Origin: Gigaspora rosea
Lineage: Eukaryota; Glomeromycota; Glomeromycetes; Diversisporales; Gigasporaceae
Length of the DNA stretch: 64,000 nucleotides
Direction: 5' to 3'
Assembly (NCBI GenBank): GCA_003550325.1
Contig: QKWP01000195.1
Location: 309,491-373,490, forward strand
Below are positions 35,380-47,107 of this stretch, piece by piece. The notes beneath the pieces were generated by a model. That model saw only the letters and a program-made list of their open reading frames with translations, had not been told where the DNA came from and did not search any database. The position numbers and the translations under genes were made by a program. The first letter of the stretch is position 1. Every line of letters begins with the position of its first letter.

Positions 35380-36400
35380 TTTCTTTATTACTAAAAGCTG
35401 TTCTTGATACTCAAGCCTATTGATGTTTGAGCTTTCTTTATAATCACTTTCGCTTGAATCCTCAGAATTAATATTGATTACTTCAGAATTTTTTCTAGTT
35501 TTTGTAGATTTTTTGATAGATTTGTTTGAAATTTTGCTAAAAGATTAAAAAAATTATTTTGATATAACTACAAAAGTCATTTATATAAAATTATTTTGTT
35601 TACTTTTATACTTATTTGATAAAACATTGTGACTATTTAGACCTTTGTCTCACCCATGATTGGGTATATTAAATTGTTGTTAGGCATGAATTGCTGTAAA
35701 TTTTCCTTATCTGATTTGCATCCTCTACCAAATAAATTTGCACTTATCAATAATTTTGTATAAGTAACAATGGTAATTTAAAATAATATAAAAATAAATT
35801 ATAATGCAGAATAGTACTCATTAATTTTAAATTTTTCTCACACTGATTACTTGAAGCATGAGCAGCTTTGACTACCTTTGTATTATTAGATAATTTCCAA
35901 ATATTACTGTCAAATTGTGATACGCAATTATTAAGAGACGTGATGACCCACTTTTGGCGAACCCAATCTAATAATGATAACAAAAAAATAGATATGTATG
36001 TATATTAATATATGTACAATATTATAAAATTTTGAAATTATAAAATTTATTAACTTGTCAAATTTTTAATTGTTTGAATTTTATCAAAAAATTTATTAAT
36101 TTCGCCTTCTGATTTAGCTGTGAGCAATGTGAGCATATTTTTAGTTATATGATCTTTATTCTATAATTTTTTAAATCAATAAATAAAAATAAATGAAAAT
36201 TGTAATAATATATAAATAAATAAATATTATAAAATTGTATTTACCTTTTGTAACGTAATTGGCAAGATTTAAATATAAAAGTTAAATGTTGTTTGATCAA
36301 TCTCATTTAAAACTAGTTCAAAACCTTGCACATCTCCACCAATTCCATGAATTTGCTTAAACTTTGATGTACGATTGTTGTAGTTTGATTAGTAAAAACT
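35380..36400 (-). pseudogene. Multi-exon remnant of a transposase-related Rhizophagus gene family
   Basis: Minus-strand exon-like pieces line up with plausible splice sites. They are: FKQIHGIGGDVQGFELVLNE (about 36370-36246, ending at a GTAAAT donor); NKDHITKNMLTLLTAKSEGE and INKFFDKIQTIKNL (about 36165-36062); WVRQKWVITSLNNCVSQFDS, NIWKLSNNTKVVKAAHASSN (about 35967-35840); and a Ser/Lys-rich tail KKSTKTRKNSEVIN, SEDSSESDYKESS ending in TGA (about 35540-35381). The pattern of WIHG, a Trp-centred linker, W, NNTN-V-x-x-AHA and an acidic Ser-rich tail is one I associate with a large, transposase-related Glomeromycotina family, possibly MULE-derived. The first piece contains a stop, so it is probably dead. 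Function unknown. Confidence 0.5.
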
Positions 36401-36580
36401 CTTAACATAAAAATAAAAACGTAATAAAATTAAAGAAACACTACATATTAAATATTAGTAAATTAAATTAAAATTTAATAAACCCAATTATTAGATTAAC
36501 AGCACAGCCAAAAGTTTAATTTACTGAATTTTAGATGCACTGCTAATCATATACAGTATTATTGTCAAAATTATTTACCA

Positions 36581-36657
36581 TATAGTCGCGAATAACGCGC
36601 ATGTGGGCATTATTTTGAATTTTAGTCAAAATAAGCTCATGTTATTGCACAACTATA
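36581..36657. repeat. Small hairpin related to the 1509-1883 MITE
   Basis: TATAGTCGCGAATAACGCGC mirrors GTTATTGCACAACTATA. The GCATTATTTTGA interior resembles the TA MITE at 1509. Confidence 0.45.
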
Positions 36658-36660
36658 CGT

Positions 36661-38363
36661 ATATATAAAATTAATTGACTTACTTAAAATTATGACTTGT
36701 ATCATAATTATTAATTTTAAATTTGTTAATTTTACTAACAACTCATTTGAATGATAAATCGATTTGAAAATGTTCACATTTTGACCACGAAGTTAACACA
36801 TAGAATATTGAACCTAAACAAGTAATGAAATAAAATATAAAAATATATGTAATACTTATATAATTAATTATAAACGATATAATAAAAGTATTACATCCAC
36901 AATTCGCTTGTTGCTGGATATTCGATTGGAATTAATGAATGAATAATTCTTTAACGGTAAAGTTTTTTTGGAAGAAATATTTCCGGACTTTCTGTTCAAA
37001 GTGAAGATCTAGAAGCTTCTTGGGAAAGAAGACCTATTTTCAATTTTCAAATGTATCATCGATACCATTGTTTTCAAAGTTTTCATTAAAAGAATTATTT
37101 TTTCGAAAAAAGTTCCATTCATTTAATTATTTTCTTAGAAAAAATTTTCGTCCCCCAAAAAAAACTATTAGAGATAGAACAGATTTCTCATTCGAATTAA
37201 TATCGTTTGAAGGTATTTGCAATAGATAATGTTTAAAAAACTTTATTATTTTTTTTTTAAAAGAAAGGGAAAAATATCGTTAGAATCATTGCTTTAACGC
37301 TATTTGACGGCAAAAAAAAAAAAAACCAAAGTTACGATCACTGGATTCGTTACTAAACTTCGGGCTTTTAAACCATCAAAATAACATTATATTAAATTTT
37401 ACAAAAATAGGGCCCGATATTATAAGTTTAAAAGACCGAAGTCTAGATTTCTTTGATGTCACATTTGCATAAATTTTATATACATTTGCATACTATACAC
37501 GAAATATTATATACGTAGTTGTGACCTTACCAACCATATACACATGTTTGCTAATTAAACGTGTAATACGCTACGTCTTTGCTCAATCATACAATACTAC
37601 TATTCGTATTACTCTTGAATATGATGATAAAAATAATTTATTTGATTTATCATATCAATATATAAATAAAAAAAAATAAAAGTTTAATAATAATCTGATT
37701 TCCCGATTTCCCATTTTTATATATATATGATAAAAATTGCTTGATTACACCTTTTTGAAATTAGCCGTAATTGATAAATCACTTCGTATTAATGTCTTAT
37801 TAAAATTAGCCTAAGTACAAATTGTATATTTTAAACTTTAACATTATCATATCGGCCGATTTATTTGGACCCCAACATCAACCAATCATGATTGAGGATT
37901 ATCAAAGAAATTGGTGAAAATTCGTACTTAAAATTTTAGTACAGTGCGAATTTTTATAAGAACGGCCCTTTTAACTAACCTTGTATTTATAATTAAATAC
38001 ATAGAAAATTATGGTGCTTATATATTTAATTAAAAGCCAAATGTATGTTAAAAAGGTCAGTTTTTTAAAAATTTCTTCCGAGTTTATCCTTGAAGTTGCC
38101 AACCCATCATAACCCAACGTCCCTTTCCTAAACCACCCGAGTATTTCAACAAACGGTAAAAGTACTTCTTTCTACAGCTTAGCATAGTTCTTTTTATTGG
38201 ATTTTATTGGTTTTTTAACTTGTCTAGACGTCAAAAAAGCTCTTTTGTTAGTTGTAACAAGTGCTTCGTTTGTTAGTTTTTAACGTCACTTAGGAGCAAA
38301 TTTTCGTGTAACAGTTTATCGAAAAAAGCCCAAAAAATCAAATCAGTTGATATGTCTTAAAAT
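36661..38363. other. AT-rich spacer, no supported gene
   Basis: A 69-codon frame at 37020-37229 (+) is Phe/Lys-rich with no recognised family. Nothing else is seen. Confidence 0.45.
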
Positions 38364-38368
38364 AAAAT

Positions 38369-38386
38369 ATAGGCACCAGCGGTGCC
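38369..38386. repeat. GC-rich palindrome, copy of the 18366 family
   Basis: GGCACCAGCGGTGCCCC, then ACTTGTAT nearby, in otherwise AT-rich sequence. Confidence 0.6.
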
Positions 38387-38595
38387 CCTTCTTATACTTG
38401 TATCATCATAAAATATAAGAAAATACAAACTCTAAAGAGCTATTACAAAATTTTATTAAATATAACTTCTGTTGTGTTTTAAGTAAAAAATTATGCAAAT
38501 CTTGTTCTAAATTGATTTGAGTAAAAAATTTTTTTCTAGAAATTTATCATCTTCCTCTTTTCTGTAGCATACCGACCATATTATCAAAGTTTGCT

Positions 38596-39000
38596 GAAAT
38601 GGAGGCCCTTATGGAATGTTTACAATTTGACAATCTTATCAACCCGGATTTGATGTTGAAAAAAGACAAATATAATGCATCTATTCATCTTTAAAAATCC
38701 GCCGAGATGGAGAGTTCTCAAGGTACATTTAACACAGAAAGCTGTTACATTGTTGAAATAGAATTAAAAAGGACTCATATCATATCGTTTAAATAGATAC
38801 TGAAATCTGTAGAGATGGGACATTTAGACGGAAAGCTTACAATTGACAATATTATAAACAGCCTTATTAACTTTGGCTATTGTTGTATAATCTGCTAAAA
38901 TCGAATTGCTGCTAAATATATTGATATCAAATGTAATTCATTTATATTGAAAAGAACCCCGCAGAAATCTGACCAAGATTTGACGAAAAGTTTTGTTTTT
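38596..39000 (+). pseudogene. Decayed Sel1-repeat gene fragment
   Basis: The plus strand keeps recognisable Sel1 phrases at roughly the right 36-residue spacing: FAEMEALMECLQFDN, KKDKYNASIHL, KSAEMESSQGTFNTESCY, and later ILKSVEMGHLDGKLTIDN. Compare KSAEMGDVSGT and VGYCY in the intact gene at 23502-25467. Two in-frame stops lie within the array and others follow. No kinase domain could be found downstream. It is evidence for a former second Sel1 gene about 13 kb from the intact one. Confidence 0.65.
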
Positions 39001-39640
39001 TTGCATTGTGCGAGGCAAATTGACATCCATTGCATAATGTTGGCTTGTCTATTGAATTTAAATTTTTAATTTTAATCTAGCAATACTATAAGGAAAGTGC
39101 CGGTAATATTATAATGAGTAATGAGAATTGTAAATGAAAATAGATTGTATTATTATGTTGCCATATATATATTACCTATATTATTCTCTACGTTTAAATT
39201 CGGATTGGTCCTCTATAGTGGACCAATCATATAGTGCTGCACTATATTCATAGATCATTTAACATGAAAAACCACAATTAAACATGTTTGGGATTAATTT
39301 TCAGATATTGATCTTTTATTATTAACCTAAAATAGAAAATTAATGTCGTAACTGAAGCTGGAAATTAGTGACCTCAATCTAAAATACAAACCCTACCAAC
39401 CTTTTTTATAATCCAAGCTAACCCTGAGCCTTAATAAAAAAAATGCGCCCCAAAAAATTTGTAAATCTCGTATTAAGATATTGCATAAGGACACAATAAG
39501 ATGCTTATATGATTAATTTTTTATTTATATAAATGAGCTCTACTTAATTCGCTTCTGGTCTGCATAATAAGATCGTTTGATGAATAGTATTTTATAATTT
39601 TTAAATAATACTAATAATATTACACAAAAGTTGACATTGG
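39001..39640. other. AT-rich spacer
   Basis: No gene recognised. Confidence 0.45.
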
Positions 39641-40310
39641 ATTTGTCTTATTGAAATGAACATTTTGGTAGTTAAATCATTCAAAATGGGTCAATAGATC
39701 AAAAGCTATTTTATTATTTGTGGAAATAGGTAACAACCATTAAATTTTTATAAAATTTATAGGATATTTTTTATTAATTAAAAAAAAATTATACAGTACA
39801 TATAAATTTGGTTTAATTTTAATATATTTAAATAATAAATTAGTTATAGATTTTATATATATAATTTTATAAATTTCAAAAAATTTTGTATGTAGCAAAA
39901 AAAAGTTCGCAGAAATAGGATGGATTACCTTATATTTTGAATTTTTTAAAACTTTGAGCAAAGATAACCCAGTAACTATTAAGTCAAATTTAATAAATAT
40001 TTTTTATTTGAATTCTATAAATTCATAGAATTCAAACAAAAAAAGTTCATTAAATTTGGCCTAATAGTTGCTAAGATATCTTTACTCAAAGTTTAAAGAA
40101 ATTTTATATAGTTTGTTTTGATAGATGTTTTGATTTTTTTCAAACTTTGAGCAAAGATATCTTAGCAACTACTAGGTCAAATTCAATGAACATTTCTTTG
40201 TTGAATTCTACAAATCTATAGGATTTAAAAAAAAAATATTTGTTGAATTTGGTCTAGCAGTTACTAAGATATCTTTGCTCAAAGTTTAAAAAAAGTTAAA
40301 TTTGTAGGGG
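39641..40310. repeat. Fold-back array with two hairpin units
   Basis: Two palindromic units (about 39945-40100 and 40138-40295) each begin with AAACTTTGAGCAAAGATA and end with its mirror TATCTTTGCTCAAAGTTT, around GAATTCTA(T/C)AAAT(T/C)CATAG. The left edge carries TTTTGGTAGTTAAATCATT and AGATCAAAAGCTATT, shared with the fold-back element at 4720-5976. Confidence 0.7.
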
Positions 40311-40729
40311 GTATGAACTGAAAATTTGAGAATATAAAAAGTAATCCTCTATAAATATTAGTTGTTATATTAACCAATCAGAATTGAAATAGGTAATCAC
40401 ACTATACATAGATAAATGGCTACTAAGTAAAAAAATATTATGTAATAAATAGTATGCCTCTAAATTATTTGAGCTTAATCATATCTATTTGGTATAAAAC
40501 AGTATTTATATAACCTATATTTATTATTAAAAAGAAAACAAAATAAATATTCTATTTTTAAAAATTTTAAATTTAAGATATAGTTATATAATATTTCCAG
40601 TTTTAGTGCAATTGCATTGTGCAGATACCTAATATTGTATGTTATTAATAACAAATAGATCTATTATTAAAATATTAGTTTAAGATATGTATATGAACAA
40701 ACTGAAACAATAGTTCTGAATTCTTTTAA

Positions 40730-41065
40730 GGGTAGGGTGAATATAGATCAATTTTCATATAATTTACAGGGTACAAAAAATTTTATATACTGTAGAAAGC
40801 AAAAATATATGCTTCTAATAAAACTTTTCAAAATTATAGCTAGTATTTTTCAAAATTTTGTGGTATATAATTTGAAGTTTCCTATTTGTTATAGTAAAAT
40901 TTTAAACCCTATATTATTTAAAAAAAAATCTACTTTCATATATTAGTAAAAAAAAACTTAGATAACCCCAAATTTCTTTAGGTCGCACAAAAATCACTAA
41001 TTCTGATTGGCTGAATCATTGTTGTTTGCAATCCTGATTAAAAATAATCTATGTTTACCCTACTC
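40730..41065. mobile_element. TTAA-flanked MITE, 336 bp
   Basis: GGGTAGGGTGAATATAGATC at the left mirrors ATCTATGTTTACCCTACTC at the right. TTAA abuts both ends (40726-40729 and 41066-41069). The 69-codon frame inside (40737-40946) is AT-driven and not called. Confidence 0.78.
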
Positions 41066-41439
41066 TTAACATTCCTTAAAGTTCATAATCCCAATCAAGT
41101 ATTTGGATTTTTGCTTAAAAAGTTTCAAAGTAAGAAGGTTCAGTTGTATTGAAAGTACGATATAAAATTGAACAAAAGGCTATTTTTGAGAGTATGATCT
41201 TTCTCAGCTTTATTTTTTTGGTTAAAACTACAAATCAATAAAGCATTTTTCTAGTTAAGCAGTTGTATCTAGTCTTGTATGTGCAGTTTCTTTTAAAAAA
41301 AACCCTGAAAATAGCAATTAAAAAAAGCTAACAATTGCAATTTACTATTTAAAATAGGCCTATAATATGAACATCAATCTCTCAAATTTCATATAATATT
41401 AAAAATTTTATCCCAGTGATCTGTGTGACAAAATATGTA

Positions 41440-42620
41440 ACTGATAATTAATGTGTGAAAATTAAAATGCAAAAATCAAGAACACAGAAATGACCAGTTA
41501 TTTTTATTCAAACTCATTTGTCATCTATGATTTTTAAATCTGTTCTGCATATTTTGTGGAAGTTAGATAACTAAATATAGAAACCTTAATAATGAGCATT
41601 AGTAAGTTGCATGCTATGTATTGCCAAAATACACATAGTAAGGCTAACAAAATTTTTACAGAATAATTTTCAATGCAAACTAACACAACCTTAGTAATTC
41701 ATAATACAGACTCAACCTTAACTACATGTTGTGCATTGAATAGGTTTATAACAGAATTTTTTATAGTAATCCAATACAAGCTAACTCTCATTACCAGTTT
41801 TACAGTAGCTCACCAAAGCAAACTAATAACTTTGACTGATTCAAACTTAACTCCACAAAAATCAAAATGTAAACTAACTCAACCATATTGTGGTCACCAG
41901 AATAGCAGGTAGTGTTACAGAATTGTCTTATGTAACTCAAAAATTCCATGCAAAAGCTTATACAACTTTAAGTTACATACAGTGGTCACCAGCTAGAATA
42001 GTAAATAATTTCAAAAAAAAATGGTTTACCATAACTCTTGATAAAAATTATGGTAATATCAATGCAAACTAACTTTAAACATTGTATATATATTATCACT
42101 CTTTTCAATTTAGTTTAATTTAATCACTAATGATTTTTTTATGAGCTCTACAATCACAATACAAGCAATTACTTAAATTTTATATTTTTAGAATCCATAT
42201 CTGGCGTTTTTATTATATTTAGTAAAGTAAATAGATTCTAAAAATTGAACATTATATGTATTGTTCATGGGACTCACTAAGCTCGCGAAAAATCACAAAC
42301 TGACCAAATCCAACTAAATTGAAAAGAGTGAAATAAGTTCTGTAACAAACCGTTTTGCAGTAGCTCATGATAGAATCAACAGTAATTAATTGCAAACTGA
42401 CTCAACCATAGCAACATACTGAAATAATGAGTAAGTTTTGTAACAGAATTGTTTACTGTAACTCATAATAGAATTCGTGATAATTTCCAATGAAAGCCAA
42501 CTCAACCTTAATCACATACTGGAATAACGAGCAAGTTTCGTAAGGAATTTTTACAATAGCTTATGGTAGAAATCATGGTAATTCAAATGCACACAAACTT
42601 AGCTGCATTGATTAATTGAA
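41440..42620 (+). repeat. Dispersed repeat R2, copy 2, with diverged tandem subunits
   Basis: The first 600 bp match 6040-6600. From about 41660 to 42110 and 42330 to 42600, subunits of about 110 bp repeat with GTAACAGAATT, ACAGTA(G/A)CTCATGATAGAA, AATGCAAACTAACTCAACCT and ACTGGAATAA(T/C)GAGTAAGTTT. Two short open frames there (41673-41912, 41890-42072) are repeat artefacts. Confidence 0.65.
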
Positions 42621-43184
42621 AAAATCAGGGGCACATATGGCGTCCTGATTTATTCTTGTATATGATATAACCAAATACTTCTACTACTCAATTACTTAAA
42701 ATTCGCAAAGGCTTAGTCTCTATTACAAAACAAAAATATTTTTTATAACTTTATTATTGTAAACAATTCTAATAGCTTTAGTATCTCAGAAATCTACTCT
42801 TTTCAAAAAGAAGCTAAACTATTTTATTCACCAAAAACATTACAAACTATTAAAACTATTAGAGCCCTGCATTAAATAATCAATAAGATGGTATAGACTT
42901 ACAAAATATATTGGTAAAAAATAAGAACATCAAAGCTATACCCTTAGAATTAATATTCTTTTCAACATCCTCTATTTAAATTATACAAATTTATTTTTTA
43001 ACTTAAGAAAACATAAACTTAACAAAGAAACTATAAAATATATCAATTTTTTTATTCAAAGTTCTCAATAAAAATTATCATTATAAGTGATTTAACTTAT
43101 CTAAAACATTTTTTAAGTGATTGATCAAACTGATTTTAAAGACAAAAAATGATATTTATGTAAAAACAGTTATTTTCATTTTAT
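42621..43184. other. AT-rich spacer
   Basis: A palindrome, AATCAGGGGCACATATGGCG, then TCCTGATTT, near 42627 may be a diverged member of the GGCGCC family. No gene. Confidence 0.4.
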
Positions 43185-43622
43185 TTAATAAAATTTAATA
43201 ATTGACTTTTGAAATAAATAAATAAATTCCGGAGATGGGCATAGATAAACCAAAAAGTTTCTTTTTAAAAGTAAACCTTCCACTTCAAAATTTCTGATAA
43301 TCACAGATAAGATAGATTTAAGTTCCAAATGTGCCATTTTCAATCCTAAACAATTTTTTTTCGGACCAGCACTAAAAGGTAAGAAATGAGCTTTTCATAT
43401 TTTTGATTTTATTTTCGGATCAAGCCAACAAGATGGGTTAAAATATCAGCATCATCACCCCAAATTATAGGATCGTGATGGATCGCGTATATAGAAATAA
43501 ACAATGGTGTATCCTAAAACAAAAAAATTTTAAAGTTTTAGCTATATTTATATCAAATAAATTGATTTATGAAAAGTTATTTAGTAAAATACTTTGGAAT
43601 AACGTAATCGTTCATAATTTCA
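43185..43622 (-). pseudogene. Cytochrome P450 C-terminal pseudogene fragment
   Basis: Minus strand: MNDYVIPK (about 43615-43592) matches the conserved xxYxIPK before a GT donor-like site. After an apparent intron, DTPLFISIYAIHHDPIIWGD (from about 43515) matches the GTxVxxxxYAxHHDPxxW segment. Then, one base out of frame, NPSCWLDPKIKSK and, after a [23 protein letters not shown] match the PxRW and haem-binding FxxGxRxCxG motifs, with the haem-ligand Cys codon at 43350-43352. An extra Lys codon in a poly-A run spoils the spacing before that Cys. [20 protein letters not shown] continues as the usual C-terminal helix and strand. The frameshift, stop and imperfect donor show it is dead. The N-terminal two-thirds are absent. 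Confidence 0.75.
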
Positions 43623-43639
43623 TTTTTTAAATTATAACA

Positions 43640-44440
43640 AGAAATGCAACGCGCAAATGCAGTGAGTTATGAGTGGGTGAAAGGTATATAGATAGTGGGA
43701 TGTAAATAATGGTTGGAGTATAGATGTAATATTATAATATCGTTGAGAAAAGTATGTGTTATAGATTGTAATTATTATATGAGAATCGTTATAGAAAGTT
43801 TACAGTAAGACAAAAAGATTAATAACAATTAATACAGTTTTATGGTTGCATATAATTGAAATGGTCTTAATTGTTTTAAAGCAGTTTACATAAAGAGATA
43901 GATAAGATATAAATTGATAATGAGCGATGAGAGAAAGTTTTTTGAGGTTGATTAGAAAGCTAGGGTGCTATGATAGTATTTTGTACAGTATGCAGATATT
44001 TAATATAACTTGGTTATAGTTTTTTTTGTAACAGATTGAGTTCATTTTAGGGGTATATATAAATTAAGTATTGTAAGAAAAGAATGGTAGTTGTGTTGAA
44101 TTATTTAAGATCGATTAGGAATTGAACTTAAATGAACTTTTAGTAATTTTTACAGTAGGTGAAATTTACGAAGATAGTAAAATTAGTATGACAATGATAT
44201 GAGGGTGATATTCTGTTTTAGATAACAAAAACATATGGAAATGCGGATTTTCTTCAATGCAAGATACTTAATGCAGTTTCTAGTGGTGGGTTTTATATTT
44301 AGTGTATTTTTTATGTATAGTTAATGTTGTGTAAATCCTTCATTTACTTATTGTGTAAAATTCAGAAATGTAGTTTTTTAAAAGGATTTTAATTGGTTGG
44401 ATTATTATCAAAGTTTAGGTAATGAATTCTATAGGAAGTC
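43640..44440. other. Spacer, no gene seen
   Basis: AT-rich with slightly more G on the plus strand. Nothing recognised. Confidence 0.45.
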
Positions 44441-45040
44441 CTATAAGAAAAGTGGTACGGGTTGGTGTCAGAAATGATCGAAATGGCACAGATCTTGTGT
44501 CATATACAGGAACGTTTTATGGAATGGCACTGTAAAAATGGCACAGACATTGCGGCAAAGGGTGGCATGTAATATCATGTTATATGAAATGGCATGTTCA
44601 GATAACACATATGTGTATGTTACACAAGTGTTGGCTCGTTTCGTGAAGAGCAAAAGATCAGTAAAGGATTTTTTTTAAAAAAAAAGAGATTTCACTAATA
44701 AAGCATCTTTGCGTGTCTTGTCAAAAAAATTTCTTACAAAATTTTGTTCATATGCGGTTAGCTTGTTCATCTAATATTGATACTGATGTAAATTTATGGT
44801 TTAATAGTTAATCCATATCGTTATTGCTATGGCACGTGAATTTACGTTCATTACCCATGCCAAATCCTGTGCCGATTCGATTAGTAAACTGCTGCAAAAC
44901 CTGAGCTGTTTACGGTCAAATTGGCACGGGCAAACAGTCCCACACAGTAGACTGAATTCAAACCAACTTGGGCCATAGCTGTACAAATCTGGACCTTGAC
45001 CCGTGCCAAAATGACCCGTGCCTATACGGTACATTTTTTT
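44440..45040. repeat. GC-richer patch with iterated GGCACGGGT-like motifs
   Basis: Motifs GGCACAGATC, GGCACTG and GGCACGGGC recur, and GACCCGTGCCAAAATGACCC, GTGCC closes the right side. Iterated subterminal motifs of this kind suggest a decayed hAT-like element, but I could not define both ends or a target duplication. Open frames at 44468-44653 and 44801-45055 are not supported. Confidence 0.35.
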
Positions 45041-45429
45041 TATAGGGAATAACAAAATTTCGGTCAGTGTTTAGCTCAGTTGCTAGTAGGTTCATTAGCA
45101 AAATTATGATTGGGCATTTTATATTTACTGAATGGATACGATTTTATCAGTATGATCTTAGGCTAGAATTGATTCATTCTGAATTAGCTGAATATGATTC
45201 CTACGGAATTTTGGTGATGGGTTTTAATCATTTATGTAATTTTGTAAGTATAATTTTGTTATTGTGATGTAATGCTAATAAAAGTTATAGTATAAAATTT
45301 TTGAGGTAAAAATGTTGGAAGAGATAATGTGATTTTTTATATTATATTAATTGAATTGTCATAATTGTTAATCGATAAATTAACAATAAATATGCGAAAA
45401 TGAAGTGCTGTACGGTTATTTTTAAAATT

Positions 45430-45790
45430 ACAACATTAATTGGTCTATGAATTTTTTTTAAAATCGATTTTTGTCAGTTATGTGTATTTTGTGGATGTTT
45501 ATTAAGTTATTAATGGTAATTGTTGTTGGTAATGTTAATAACATGTATTAATGATTGCATGATGTTTATCCTTAAAGTATAAAGTTTAATTGAATTTTTA
45601 CTGTACGTCATAGTAGAATGCATAATAATTTCAGTGCAAAATAAAATAATTTTGCAGTGTATTATGTGGTGAATAGGTTTACGATTGATTAATTCAACTA
45701 TGATAGTAATCAGAATAGTTGGTAAGCATTATTAAATTTTTATTAAAAGGAAAATTTTAAAGCGGTTTGTAATTATATAAGATTTGAGTA
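45430..45790 (+). repeat. Dispersed repeat R2, decayed copy 3
   Basis: GTGTATTTTGTGGATGTT, GCATGATGTTTATC, GTAGAATGCATAATAATT and GTGAATAGGTTTA keep the order of the copies at 6040 and 41440, but with many changes. Confidence 0.4.
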
Positions 45791-45948
45791 GATTAATACG
45801 AAAGTAAATGGATGCATATATTAGGTGAGAGGTTTAATATAGAAGCAAAGCAAAAAGAAAGAATCTATCAAAATGAAAGAATTTTTTTTTATAGGTAGAG
45901 TTTAGAAAGTAGTATAAGGTATGAAAATGAATATTCGTTTCGTATAAG

Positions 45949-46305
45949 GCATACAAAGTTAATTTTTGTTTTGCATAACCCACCGATGAAATTTTTTCAA
46001 AAAAAACAGGTTTTTTTTAAATTTCTATTGTGGTAATTGTAGCATTTATGTTTTTTAATTTTTTTCTCTGGTGTCATTCGATGATAATATTCTGAAATTA
46101 TTCGATAGGCCCGATAAAGCAAAAAGTAAAATTTCTGATTCGATGATAAGTAAACAGAAGAATTAAATTTGCGTGAGCCTAGAATTGAAGATGAATTAAT
46201 TTAGAATGCAAAGTTAAATTTTTTTAAAAAAAAATAATCCGAGCGCAGATGGAATTTTGAAATTTTGGTTATATAAACCAAAAAGTTAAATTTGCATGGC
46301 ATAAC
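45949..46305. mobile_element. MITE family M1, copy A, about 355 bp
   Basis: GCATACAAAGTTAATTTTTG, TTTTGCATAACCC at the left mirrors GGTTATATAAACC, AAAAAGTTAAATTTGCATGG at the right. The interior (AATTTCTATTGTGG, GGTGTCATTCGATGAT, CTGATTCGATG) recurs in copy B at 47625-49140. Non-coding. Confidence 0.7.
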
Positions 46306-46399
46306 ATCGTGGTGTAAAATTTCATCGTGTGGGTGGACGTTTTATTTAATTAAAATTGTTCTTTTTTAATATAACATAAAATAATAAGTATGTTCGCAT

Positions 46400-47107
46400 A
46401 TAAGGTTATGTAAAGATAATTTTTTGGTTTGGATAATTTGAAATCTTGGATTTTCTTTTGGATTTATTGTGTAAATCAGGAAATTAAGGGTATTATCGGA
46501 GACAACTGAGAAAAAAGTTAAACGGTAAAAATGGAATTTATGTCATAATAAGGATTTAAAAAAAAAGTTCGATTTGAAAAACTGGGTTGGAGGACCTGCG
46601 GGTCAATAGCATAGCGGTTATGCTCCCAGGTCCCCAATCGAAGGTTGCCGGTTCAATACCGCTTGGCGGCAAATTGAATTTGATAGTCAGAACCCGATTA
46701 GAAATAACCGAAGTCATACAAGATGTAAGGTCAGTCCAATGTGGCACGAACTTGATGGCGGAGTTTCCGTGTAACATATACGTACCCACAGGAAACAGGA
46801 CTGAGGTGGCTCGGCCAATCCTGCAGGAAGTTAAATAATGCGGTGCAGGACACACATTTGGGCGGCGAAAGGCAAGCCGGATGAAATTTTCATCACAGTA
46901 ACATTTCCGAGTGGCCAAAGCTCTGACAACAGAGATCTTCTGGGCGGCGTAAGGCAAGCCAGTTGGTTTATCGGAGTTGGGTTAAAGTGGAGGGTGCTCA
47001 TAAGGAGGGTTACAGAGAAGAGCGCTAGGTCTTAAGTTTAAAAAAAAAAAAAAACTGGGTTGGAGGGTTATGGAAAATGAAAAATTAACTTTGCGTAGCT
47101 TAATAAA
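46400..47107. mobile_element. MITE family M1, copy C, split by a SINE
   Basis: The left end AAGGTTATGTAAAGATAATT, TTTTGGTTTGGATAAT and the right end AAAATGAAAAATTAACTTTG, CGTAGCTT are M1 ends. Removing the SINE at 46594-47050 leaves a non-coding element of about 250 bp. Confidence 0.6.
46594..47050 (+). mobile_element. tRNA-derived SINE with poly-A tail and target duplication
   Basis: The head resembles a tRNA: a box A-like TAGCATAGCGGTTATGC (46607-46623) and a perfect box B GGTTCAATACC (46650-46660), about 40 bases apart, as used by RNA polymerase III. A GC-richer body of about 380 bp follows, with an internal short duplication (GGGCGGCG, AAGGCAAGCC twice, at about 46861 and 46943). It ends in a pure A tract. 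The target AAAACTGGGTTGGAGG is repeated exactly before (46577-46592) and after (47051-47066) the element, which shows retroposition. It would depend on a LINE for movement; none is present here. The exact duplication and pure tail suggest a young insertion. Open frames on both strands of this body (46556-46957, 46587-46838, 46838-47035) are not genes. Confidence 0.85.

Noticed and set aside
39001-39060. A possible kinase HRD-like phrase after the Sel1 relic
   Set aside because: Alignment with the intact kinase's HRDIHPGNIL codons by eye gave fewer than half the bases identical, no better than chance.
44468-45267. Small open frames near 44.5-45.3 kb
   Set aside because: They coincide with iterated GGCACGGGT motifs or plain AT-rich DNA and show no protein family.
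46556-47035. Open frames of 65-133 codons on both strands
   Set aside because: They lie in the GC-rich body of the SINE, with no family similarity; the element's Pol III boxes, poly-A tail and target duplication explain the sequence.
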